From Actinomycetota bacterium (GTDB lineage: Bacteria > Actinomycetota > Thermoleophilia > Gaiellales > Gaiellaceae), in contig JAFALP010000229.1 in the NCBI GenBank assembly GCA_019234175.1, positions 1 to 9,924 of the forward strand: a DNA stretch of 9,924 bases, given 5' to 3'. The position numbers were made by a program, and so were the translations under genes. Below the pieces are notes generated by a model, which ran no database searches, was not told the origin of the DNA, and was given only the letters and a program-made list of their open reading frames with translations. Position 1 is the stretch's first letter. Each line of letters opens with the position of its first letter. This document shows positions 1-6,104 of the stretch, one piece after another.

Positions 1-897
1 CACCGCGACGTCGACGGAGGAACAGCGCGCGCCGGCGCGGATGTGGTCGAACGCGATGTCCTGCAGCGCGACCATGTGCTCGAACATGCGGCGCTGGTCG
101 TCGCTCGCCGGGCCGATCACCATCGTCCGCTCGAGCTCGGAGTGGTAGCCCCACACCGGCGCCGAGGCGCCGGTCACGAGCACGTCGCCGGCCTGGAAGA
201 CGATGTTGTTGCCGTGCGCGTGCGGGATCGCCGCGTTGCGGCCGATCTGCCCGCGGTAGCCCGCGAAGGCGCCCTCGAAATACGGGCTCTGCGCGCGGTA
301 CATGGGGCCGATGGCGTCGAGCATCGCGTTCGTCGCCTCGTTGGACGCGCGCCGTTCGACCTCGGTCTCGGTGACGCCGACGCGTGTGTATCGCTGCAGC
401 AGCGTGTGCGCGAGGTTCCCCCACTTGCAGCTTTCGCGCAGGAGCTCGATCTCGGCCTCGCTCTTGATCGCCATCTGGTCCTCGACCGCGTCGGCGATGT
501 GTGTCCATGCACCGAGCGACGGGCCTCGGTAGCCGAAGATCCAGGGATAGCCGTCGTGATCGGCGCCGAGGGCGCCTCGGATGCCGAGCACGTCGAGCAG
601 GTCGCGAAGCGCCGCCATGGGATGGCGCTCACCCGGGTACTCGTCGTAGTGCGCGACCTCGTGGACGGCGGTGTTCGCCTGCGCATGCTCGACCTCGAGC
701 CTCGGCACCAGCATCCCGCCGCGGCCGTCGGCTGCGAGCGCGAATGCGATCGGACGCTCCGTCGGCGTGAAGAAGAAGCCGCTGTAGTACGTGACGTACT
801 GCGTGTCGAACAGCACTGCGCCTGCAAGCCCGCGGTCGACGAGCCTCGCCGCGAACGTCTCGCGACGGCGCGCGAACTCGGCTTCGGTGATCCTCAT
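1..897 (-). CDS. M24-family Xaa-Pro peptidase / creatinase-like protein (partial, C-terminus outside window)
   Basis: The visible 299 residues start at ATG 897-895 and run open to the window edge. Residues 5-60 look like a creatinase-type N-terminal domain. The pita-bread domain begins near residue 140 (EDQMAIKSEAEIELLRES). Family landmarks are the PH at 225-226, a GD at 237-238 and GYHSELERT at 250-258. M24 enzymes usually cleave X-Pro bonds with two metal ions, though some members (creatinase, the DMSP lyase DddP) catalyse other reactions. The usual metal-ligand pattern D-x-G...GY-x-SD-x-T-R-T is changed here: the first Asp position is Gly243 (or Thr242) and the second is Glu254. The later His/Glu/Glu ligands are outside the window, so the activity cannot be settled. 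ATGA overlap with the upstream M48 stop, plus a strong ribosome binding site, indicate co-transcription. The family call is firm; the substrate is unknown. Confidence 0.9.
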   Translation of the reverse strand, partial: MRITEAEFARRRETFAARLVDRGLAGAVLFDTQYVTYYSGFFFTPTERPIAFALAADGRGGMLVPRLEVEHAQANTAVHEVAHYDEYPGERHPMAALRDLLDVLGIRGALGADHDGYPWIFGYRGPSLGAWTHIADAVEDQMAIKSEAEIELLRESCKWGNLAHTLLQRYTRVGVTETEVERRASNEATNAMLDAIGPMYRAQSPYFEGAFAGYRGQIGRNAAIPHAHGNNIVFQAGDVLVTGASAPVWGYHSELERTMVIGPASDDQRRMFEHMVALQDIAFDHIRAGARCSSVDVAV

Positions 898-1718
898 GCG
901 GCCGGAACCTCCTCGGTGGCGGCGAGCGCGCGCAGCCGGCCCACGCGTTCGGCGATGGGTGGATGCGTGACGAAGAGCGCGGCGAGCCCGGACTCGATGA
1001 ACGGGTTGAACGGCCACAGCGGCTCTGTTGCCGGCGACGCCTCGAACGACACGAGCTCGGCAGCCTGTTCGAAGCGGATGAGTGCGTCGGCGAGCCCGTG
1101 CGGCGACTCGCAGAGCGCGGCCGCGAGCCGGTCCGCCTCGAACTCCCGCTTCGGCGAGAGCAGCAGATGCGTGCACGCGGCCGCGACCGGGCCGAGCACG
1201 AAGAGCAGTGCCCGCTGGAGGAGCCCGCCCAGCCGGCTGAGCTCGATCAGCGACGCAGCGAGGACGACGACCGACGTCTGGATGGCGACGTCGCGATGCT
1301 TCACGTGCGCGATCTCGTGTGCGAGCACGCCGTCGAGCTCGGCCGGGGGGCACGCCGCGATACAGCCGGAGCTGACGGCGAGCGAGCTGTACGTCGGTCC
1401 GCGACCGGTCGCGAGGGAGAGCGGCATGCCGTCCGGGATGAGATAGAGCTTCGGCTTCAGGATCCCGGCCCGCGCCGCGAGTCTCTCCACGGTCGAGTGC
1501 AGCAGGGGCGCCTCCGCCACCGGGAGCTCCCGCGCGCGCACCATCCCGAGCACGACGCGGTCGAACGACCAGTACGCGCCGCCGACGAGCAGGACGCCGG
1601 CGAACGCGAAGATCGAGAGCAGCCGGATCCCGCCGATCGCCCATCCGACTGCGGCGAGGACGCCGACGATCCCGAGGAGGAGGAGCCAGGCCTTGACGAT
1701 GTTGCGCGCCGCGATCAG
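894..1718 (-). CDS. HtpX-like M48 zinc metalloprotease, membrane-bound; start codon unresolved
   Basis: This protein has two N-terminal hydrophobic segments, followed by a peptidase domain. The zinc motif HEIAH (H 1319-1317) continues as VKHRD, and the third ligand is the first Glu of KREFEAD. The segment MPLSLATGRGPTYSSLAV matches the region before the HExxH in HtpX proteins. A further hydrophobic stretch lies between HEIAH and KREFEAD. The family performs membrane-protein quality control at the cytoplasmic membrane. The start is a problem: between the 86-residue gene's stop (1727) and the first hydrophobic segment there is no ATG, GTG or TTG in frame. I place it at CTG 1718 as a best guess. 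The only upstream alternative is TTG 1898, whose first 60 codons lie over the neighbouring gene and read as Arg/Ala-rich shadow. The stop (896-894) overlaps the M24 start as ATGA. Confidence 0.83.
   Translation of the reverse strand: MIAARNIVKAWLLLLGIVGVLAAVGWAIGGIRLLSIFAFAGVLLVGGAYWSFDRVVLGMVRARELPVAEAPLLHSTVERLAARAGILKPKLYLIPDGMPLSLATGRGPTYSSLAVSSGCIAACPPAELDGVLAHEIAHVKHRDVAIQTSVVVLAASLIELSRLGGLLQRALLFVLGPVAAACTHLLLSPKREFEADRLAAALCESPHGLADALIRFEQAAELVSFEASPATEPLWPFNPFIESGLAALFVTHPPIAERVGRLRALAATEEVPAA
908..913 (-). promoter_or_regulatory. Shine-Dalgarno site for the M24 gene
   Basis: On the minus strand this reads AGGAGG, inside a GAGGAGGT run, 10 nt before ATG 897. It lies within the last codons of the M48 gene. 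It is the only consensus-strength Shine-Dalgarno site I see before a start codon in the window, and it fixes the M24 start. Confidence 0.8.
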
Positions 1719-1726
1719 CGCGCGGC

Positions 1727-1987
1727 CTACTGGTCTTCCGGCTCGCCCCGGCCGTCGTCGTCGAGCAGCCCGCGCGGCGGCCAGTCGTCGTTCTGCGGCG
1801 CGTCGCAGCGGCTGGAGCAGTGAAGCGAGGCGATGTTCTGCAGCGGGACGAGAATGTGGCCGTTCAGCTCGATGTGCGCGACTTCGTCGACGTAGCAATA
1901 CGCGGTGAGGACGCCCTCCTGGTACTCGCCGCCGAAGAGCGCGACCTCGACCTGCTCACCCTTGTATTTGCCGGTGTAGTCCTCCAC
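1727..1987 (-). CDS. Small conserved-looking protein of unknown function (86 aa)
   Basis: GTG 1987 opens 6 nt after the phosphatase stop, and the frame closes at TAG 1729-1727. I do not recognise the family. Residues 1-55 alternate short polar and hydrophobic stretches (EQVEVALFGGEYQEG, VAHIELNGHILVPLQNIASL), as expected for a small beta-barrel of the SH3/Sm-like kind. This is inference from pattern only. Two cysteines (HCSSRCD, near 56-61) follow, then an acidic, probably disordered tail (DDDGRGEPEDQ). It has protein-like composition, whereas the frames overlapping it are Arg-rich. There is no Shine-Dalgarno site, so translation is probably coupled to the phosphatase gene. Its TAG overlaps the point where the M48 frame becomes protein-like, so it may also be coupled to the protease. 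Confidence 0.65.
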   Translation of the reverse strand: MEDYTGKYKGEQVEVALFGGEYQEGVLTAYCYVDEVAHIELNGHILVPLQNIASLHCSSRCDAPQNDDWPPRGLLDDDGRGEPEDQ

Positions 1988-1993
1988 CTGCGG

Positions 1994-2515
1994 TCAGTCT
2001 AACGCTCGCAATCCGCCGTTCTCGTACGCGCACGCCCAGACGACGCAGTTCTCGAACGGGCCGTCCGCGTCGAGGCCGAGGTGCTCGTGCACGCGTCGCA
2101 TCGAGCCGCCGTGGGTGACGACGAGCACGCGCCCGCCCGGGTGCGCGTCCGCGATGCGGTGCACGGCGCGGAGGACCCGTTCGGCGTGCTGGTCGATCGG
2201 CTCGCCCTGCCAGCCTTCGAAGGCGCGGGCCTCCTCCGCGGTCAGGCCTTCGATGGCGCCGACGTCGACCTCGCGCAGGTCGTGATCGACGACCACCGGC
2301 AACTTCAGTCGGCTCGCCACGGCGAGCGCCGTGTCGCGCGCGCGGCTGAGGTCGCTCGAGTAGATCGCGTCGATGGTCTCCGCGGCGAGCTGTTCGGCGA
2401 GCGCATCCGCCTGCTCGCGTCCGCGTGCGTTCAGCGGCACGTCCGCGTGTCCCTGCCAGCGCCGCTCGGCGTTCCAGTCCGTCTCGCCGTGGCGAACGAG
2501 CAGCAGGGTCGTCAC
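1994..2515 (-). CDS. Histidine phosphatase superfamily protein (phosphoglycerate mutase-like)
   Basis: This is a 173-residue single-domain protein of normal length for the branch-1 histidine phosphatases. The catalytic RHGET motif is at residues 8-12, with His9 the nucleophile that becomes phosphorylated. The phosphate pocket includes Arg58/Arg60 (SDLSRARDT), the likely acid Glu82 (LREVDVGAIEG) and the second histidine His135 (VTHGG). The family covers cofactor-dependent phosphoglycerate mutase and many phosphatases such as CobC. The short length and the LREVDVGAIEGLT segment favour a phosphatase over a true glycolytic mutase, but the substrate cannot be read from sequence. The start is GTG 2515. 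It is probably leaderless, because a TACCTT box ends 8 nt upstream. It is the first gene of the leftward operon. Confidence 0.93.
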   Translation of the reverse strand: MTTLLLVRHGETDWNAERRWQGHADVPLNARGREQADALAEQLAAETIDAIYSSDLSRARDTALAVASRLKLPVVVDHDLREVDVGAIEGLTAEEARAFEGWQGEPIDQHAERVLRAVHRIADAHPGGRVLVVTHGGSMRRVHEHLGLDADGPFENCVVWACAYENGGLRALD

Positions 2516-2537
2516 TCCCGACTAAGGTACCCGCGCC
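2516..2537. promoter_or_regulatory. 22-bp divergent promoter with a symmetric -10 box
   Basis: The whole gap between the divergent phosphatase GTG and SDR ATG is 22 bp. It contains TAAGGTA (2523-2529). On the plus strand TAAGGT (2523-2528) fits TANNNT and lies 9 nt before ATG 2538. On the minus strand TACCTT (2529-2524) fits TANNNT and lies 8 nt before GTG 2515. One melted region could therefore serve both directions and give near-leaderless mRNAs. Any -35 elements would lie inside the opposite gene; none is convincing. The AAGG could instead act as a weak Shine-Dalgarno site for the SDR gene. Confidence 0.5.
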
Positions 2538-3269
2538 ATGGATCTCGACCTGCGCGATTGCGTGTGTCTCGTCACGGGCTCCACCTCGGGGATCGGCCTC
2601 GCGACCGCGAAGTTGCTCCGCGCGGAGGGTGCGACGGTGGTGACGACGGGGCGCAGCGGCGGCGACGTCCAGGCGGATCTGTCGCGGGCCGGCGAGCCCG
2701 AGCGCGTCGTGCATGCCGTCGTCGAGCGTCACGGCCGCCTCGACGTGCTCGTGAACAACGTCGGGCATACGGACATCCGCAAGCTCGACACGCTGACGGA
2801 CGCCGACTGGCAGGCCTCGTTCGAGCTCAATCTGATGAGTGCGATCCGCGCGACGCAGGCTGCGCTGCCCGGCATGCGGGCGCGGGGGGCGGGGACGATC
2901 GTGAACGTCTCGTCCACCGCGGCGAAGCGGCCGTCCACGGGGATGCCCGACTACTCGGTGATGAAGGCGGCGATGCTCTCGTACTCGCGGCTCGTCGCCG
3001 ACCTGTACGCGAAGGACGGCATTCGCTGCAACGCCGTCACGCCCGGGCCGACGGCCACGAGCGCGTGGCTCGGGAGTGGCGGGCTGGCGGAGCAGCAGGG
3101 AGACCGCGACGAGGTGCTCGCAAAGGTCGGCGCCGGCCGCCCGCTGGGACGGCTCGCCGAGCCGGAGGAGATCGCCGCCGTCATCGCGTTCCTCTGCTCG
3201 CCGCGGTCGAGCTACGTCACCGGCGCCGCCTGGAGCGCGGACGGCGGCACGGTCCCGATCATCATCTGA
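2538..3269 (+). CDS. SDR-family NAD(P)-dependent oxidoreductase
   Basis: This 243-residue protein is a classical short-chain dehydrogenase/reductase. The Rossmann nucleotide motif TGSTSGIG is at 13-20 and NNVG at 73-76 (usual form NNAG). The catalytic tetrad is Asn98, Ser126, Tyr139 and Lys143 (YSVMK), with the usual 13-residue Ser-Tyr spacing. TPGP follows at 168-171, and the C-terminal YVTGAAWSADGG is typical of FabG-like enzymes. Arg39 at the end of the second beta strand suggests NADP(H) over NAD(H); this is inference. The substrate is not identifiable; no fatty-acid or other pathway genes lie beside it. ATG 2538 has no consensus Shine-Dalgarno site. The gene stands alone, diverging from the phosphatase operon and followed by a hairpin. 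Confidence 0.95.
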   Translation: MDLDLRDCVCLVTGSTSGIGLATAKLLRAEGATVVTTGRSGGDVQADLSRAGEPERVVHAVVERHGRLDVLVNNVGHTDIRKLDTLTDADWQASFELNLMSAIRATQAALPGMRARGAGTIVNVSSTAAKRPSTGMPDYSVMKAAMLSYSRLVADLYAKDGIRCNAVTPGPTATSAWLGSGGLAEQQGDRDEVLAKVGAGRPLGRLAEPEEIAAVIAFLCSPRSSYVTGAAWSADGGTVPIII

Positions 3270-3276
3270 GACGCAC

Positions 3277-3304
3277 GCGGCACGGTTTCGTCACACCGTG
3301 CCGC
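3277..3304 (+). terminator. Terminator-like hairpin after the SDR gene
   Basis: GCGGCACGGT (3277-3286) and ACCGTGCCGC (3295-3304) form a perfect 10-bp stem with an 8-nt loop, 8 nt after the SDR stop. No T-run follows (CTAGGATCG), so it would be a U-less hairpin of the kind often proposed in high-GC actinobacteria. Confidence 0.6.
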
Positions 3305-3318
3305 CTAGGATCGAAGGT

Positions 3319-3340
3319 GGGTAAGGGGGGCCGGGCCGGG
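3319..3340 (+). other. Putative G-quadruplex motif
   Basis: Five G3 tracts lie within 22 nt: GGG, TAA, GGGGGG, CC, GGG, CC, GGG. Loops of 3, 5 and 2 nt satisfy the standard four-tract rule. It lies in the 146-bp gap between the SDR gene and dgt, upstream of the likely dgt promoter. Chance occurrence is possible at this GC content. Confidence 0.4.
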
Positions 3341-3368
3341 ACCCGTGTATGACGCGTGTACCGGTCCC
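3338..3368 (+). other. Imperfect inverted repeat upstream of dgt
   Basis: GGGACC (3338-3343) pairs with GGTCCC (3363-3368). After one C-C mismatch, a further five pairs (two of them G-U) close a short loop. It shares its first GGG with the last tract of the G-quadruplex motif, so the two structures would exclude each other. It could be an operator or a second terminator; nothing decides between them. Confidence 0.35.
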
Positions 3369-3378
3369 CGACCGTCAC

Positions 3379-3406
3379 TTGCACCCGCCGCCTCAGCAAC
3401 TACGCT
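3379..3406 (+). promoter_or_regulatory. Likely promoter of the dgt-dnaG operon
   Basis: TTGCAC (3379-3384) is followed after 16 nt by TACGCT (3401-3406), a TANNNT -10 box. The box ends 9 nt before ATG 3416. Transcription would begin within a few bases of the ATG, which fits the lack of a Shine-Dalgarno site there. Confidence 0.5.
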
Positions 3407-3415
3407 GGCTCTGGG

Positions 3416-4372
3416 ATGCCGGAGCTCGCCGGTCAGGTTGCTGACGCCTTCTCCAGCCTCGTGCGAGAGCACGAGGAGCGCTGGCTGTCGCCCTTGGCGG
3501 TCCGTTCGTACGAGACGCGCGGCCGCGCGCTGCCCGAGGAGGAGTGCCGCCTCCGCACGCCGTTCCAGCGCGACCGCGACCGCATCGTGCACTCGAAGGC
3601 GTTCCGCCGCCTCCGCCTGAAGACCCAGGTGTTCGTCGACCCGGAGGGCGACCACTTCCGCACCCGGCTCACGCACACGCTGGAGACGACCGGGATCGCC
3701 CGCGGCGTCGCCCGCGCGCTTCGCCTGAACGAGGATCTCGTCGAGGCGATCGGCCTCGGCCACGACCTCGGCCACCCGCCGTTCGGCCACGCCGGGGAGC
3801 AGGCGCTCGACGAGCTCATCCGCGAGCGCGGGGGCCCCGGCTTCCGACACAACGAGCATTCGCTCCGCGTCGTCGAGCGCCTCGAGCGCGACGGCCGCGG
3901 GCTCAATCTCACCTGGGAGGTGCGCGACGGGATCCTCAAGCACACCGGCGCCGAGGAGCCGGAGACGCTCGAGGGCCGGATCGTCCGCATCGTCGACCGC
4001 GTCGCCTACATCAACCACGACATCGACGACGCGCTGCGCGCCGGCGTGCTCTCGCCCGGCGATCTCCCGACCGAGGAGATCGCCATTCTCGGAGACACCG
4101 GCTCGCGGCGCATCGACACGCTCGTGCACGACCTCGTCGAGACGTCCGCGCGCGCACGCGACATCGTCCAGAGCGAGGAGATCGGCGGTGCGATGCTCGC
4201 GCTCCGCGAGTTCATGTTCGAGCGCGTCTACCTGCGCCAGGAGCACGCATTCATCCGCGCGACCGTGCGGCGGATCTTCGAGGATCTCGTCGACGTGCAC
4301 GGCTACGACATCGACGACGCCACCGACTACCTCGCGGGGATGACCGACCGCTTCGCGCTCGCGTACAACTGA
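3416..4372 (+). CDS. dgt: HD-domain deoxynucleoside triphosphate triphosphohydrolase (dGTPase-like)
   Basis: The enzyme family hydrolyses dNTPs to the nucleoside and inorganic triphosphate, so it controls dNTP pools in the cytosol. At 318 residues it carries the family signature RTPFQRDRDRIVHSKAFRRL (47-66). The HD metal ligands are His87 (RTRLTHTLE), His116-Asp117 (GHDLGHPPFGH) and Asp194 (IVDRVAYINHDIDD). The N-terminal Y-E-T-R-G-R motif at 32-37 is also typical. I chose ATG 3416 over an in-frame start near 3356 because the extra residues resemble no family member and overlap the likely promoter. The stop overlaps the dnaG start as TGATG, so translation is coupled. A dgt-dnaG pair is known in actinobacteria such as Mycobacterium tuberculosis. 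Substrate preference among dNTPs cannot be read from sequence. Confidence 0.95.
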   Translation: MPELAGQVADAFSSLVREHEERWLSPLAVRSYETRGRALPEEECRLRTPFQRDRDRIVHSKAFRRLRLKTQVFVDPEGDHFRTRLTHTLETTGIARGVARALRLNEDLVEAIGLGHDLGHPPFGHAGEQALDELIRERGGPGFRHNEHSLRVVERLERDGRGLNLTWEVRDGILKHTGAEEPETLEGRIVRIVDRVAYINHDIDDALRAGVLSPGDLPTEEIAILGDTGSRRIDTLVHDLVETSARARDIVQSEEIGGAMLALREFMFERVYLRQEHAFIRATVRRIFEDLVDVHGYDIDDATDYLAGMTDRFALAYN

Positions 4373-6029
4373 TGGCGCGGATCAAGGACAGCTCGGTCGA
4401 GCAGGTCAAGTCGGCGAGCGAGATCCTGCCGGTCGTCGAGGACCACGTGCGTCTGCGCAAGGCGGGCGGCACGTACAAGGGGCTCTGTCCCTTCCATCAG
4501 GAGCGCACGCCGAGCTTCACCGTCACCCCCGCGCGCGGCACCTTCAAGTGCTTCGGATGCGGCGAGGGCGGCGACGCCATTTCGTTCGTCCAGAAGATGG
4601 AGCAGGTCGACTTCGTCGGCGCCATCGAGTTCCTCGCCCGTCGGTTCGGCATCGAGCTCGAGTACGAGGAGATCTCGCCCGAGGCCGACCACGCGCGCCG
4701 GCGGCGCGAGCGCCTCGAGCAGCTGCTCGAGCGCGCGACGGCGTTCTACGAGCGCACCCTCTGGGACAGCGACGCCGGAGCCTTCGCGCGCGACTACCTC
4801 GCAGGGCGCGGCCTCGGGGAGGAGGTGTGCCGCACGTTCCGCCTCGGCTACGCACCCGGCGGGCCGACGCTCGCGCGCCGCGCCCTGCAGGAGGGCTTCA
4901 CCCAGGAGGAGCTCCTCGCCGCCGGCCTCGCCAACAGGCGCCGGAACGACTACTTCTCGCGGCGCCTCGTGTTCCCGCTCGCCGACCGCAACGGCAAGGT
5001 GCGCGGCTTCCAGGCGCGCAAGCTCCACGACGACGATCCGCTGCAGGCGAAGTACGTCAACTCCCCCGAAGGCGACCTCTTCAAGAAGGGCGACCTCCTC
5101 TACGGGCTCGACACCGCGCGGCAGGCGATCGCGAAGGCGGACCGCGGCGTCGTCGTGGAGGGAAACACCGACGTCCTCGCGCTGCGCCAGGCCGGCTTCC
5201 AGCCGGTCGTCGCCTCCATGGGCACGGCGCTCACCGAGGCGCAGCTGCGCGAGCTCGGACGTCTGAGCAAACGTCTCTTCCTCTGCTTCGACGCCGATGC
5301 CGCCGGCACGGAGGCGACGCTCCGCGGCATGGAGCTCGCCGTCAAGCAGGGCTTCGACGTGCACGTCGTCTCGCTCGCGAAGGGCACCGACCCCGCCGAC
5401 GACCCGGCGGCGTTCGAGCGGCAGCTCGCGGCGCCCGTCGGCTACCTCGTGCACCGCGTCCGCTTGTTGAACGAGCGCGCGCCCGACAAGAACGCGGCGT
5501 ACAGTGCGATCGTCACGTTCCTGCAGGCGCTTCCCGATTCGCCGGAGCATCTCGACGCACGCAAGCTCGCGACCGATCTCCTCGACCTTCCGCCGGAGAT
5601 GCAGTCCGCGCTCGCGCCCCGCGGCCGTTCGACCGCGCTGCCGCTCTCGCCGCGCCTGCTCGATGCCGGTCAGCGGCTCGAACGCAGTGCGTTGGCCGGC
5701 GTCGCCGCGCACGACGAGCTGAAGCGCTGGCTCGCCGCCACCGGCCCGGAGCTCTTCGACGACCCGCTCAATCGCCGCGCCCGCGCGTACCTCCTGGGCG
5801 AAGGCGAGACCGACGACGAGCTCACCGCACTCCTCGCCGAGCTGTACGCGCGGGCCGACGAGGACGAGATCACCGTCACCGCCGGCAAGCAGCTGCTCCT
5901 CCGCCTGCGGGAGCGCAAGCTGCAAGAAGAGCTCCGAACTGCGCCCAACGAGCAGCGGCAACAACTCGCACAACGGGTCGCGGAGCTCCGGGAGGAGATG
6001 GAAAGCCTGGCTACAATTGCCGCCGCCGA

Positions 6030-6039
<10 letters not shown>
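4372..6039 (+). CDS. dnaG: DNA primase DnaG
   Basis: DnaG makes RNA primers for replication and works with the replicative helicase. The 555-residue protein has all three expected parts. The N-terminal CHC2 zinc ribbon uses Cys39, His42, Cys60 and Cys63. The RNA-polymerase core includes YFSRRLVFPLADRNGKVRGF and AKYVNSPEG. The TOPRIM domain has Glu263 (VVVEG) and Asp307/Asp309 (CFDADAAG) as metal-binding acids. The C-terminal 120 residues are helical and Glu/Arg/Leu-rich, fitting a diverged helicase-binding domain. The TOPRIM loop reads EGNTDV where most primases have EGYMDV or EGYTDV. The protein is somewhat shorter than the roughly 600 residues of many homologues. ATG 4372 overlaps the dgt stop. 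Its own TAG (6037-6039) falls inside tRNA-Asn, so the two genes overlap by 10 nt. Confidence 0.98.
6012..6017 (+). promoter_or_regulatory. Possible -10 box for tRNA-Asn
   Basis: TACAAT lies in the last codons of dnaG, 12 nt before the tRNA 5' end. This would allow a start about 6 nt before the mature tRNA. I see no -35 match at 16-18 nt spacing, so this may only supplement read-through from dgt-dnaG. Confidence 0.4.

Positions 6040-6104
<65 letters not shown>

Noticed and set aside
43..1446. 467-residue plus-strand open frame opposite the M24 and M48 genes
   Set aside because: It spans two unrelated real genes and their junction, and has no domain.
1719..1898. TTG 1898 as the M48 start
   Set aside because: The added 60 residues are Arg/Ala-rich and antiparallel to no known domain, and they cover almost two thirds of the 86-residue gene. 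Kept only as an alternative.
1956..2768. 270-residue minus-strand frame overlapping the phosphatase and the SDR gene
   Set aside because: It is Arg-rich shadow across two real divergent genes.
4327..5973. 548-residue open frame antisense to dnaG
   Set aside because: It is the mirror of a GC-rich gene, with low-complexity Arg/Glu/Ala-rich content and no recognisable domain; dnaG on the other strand is certain.
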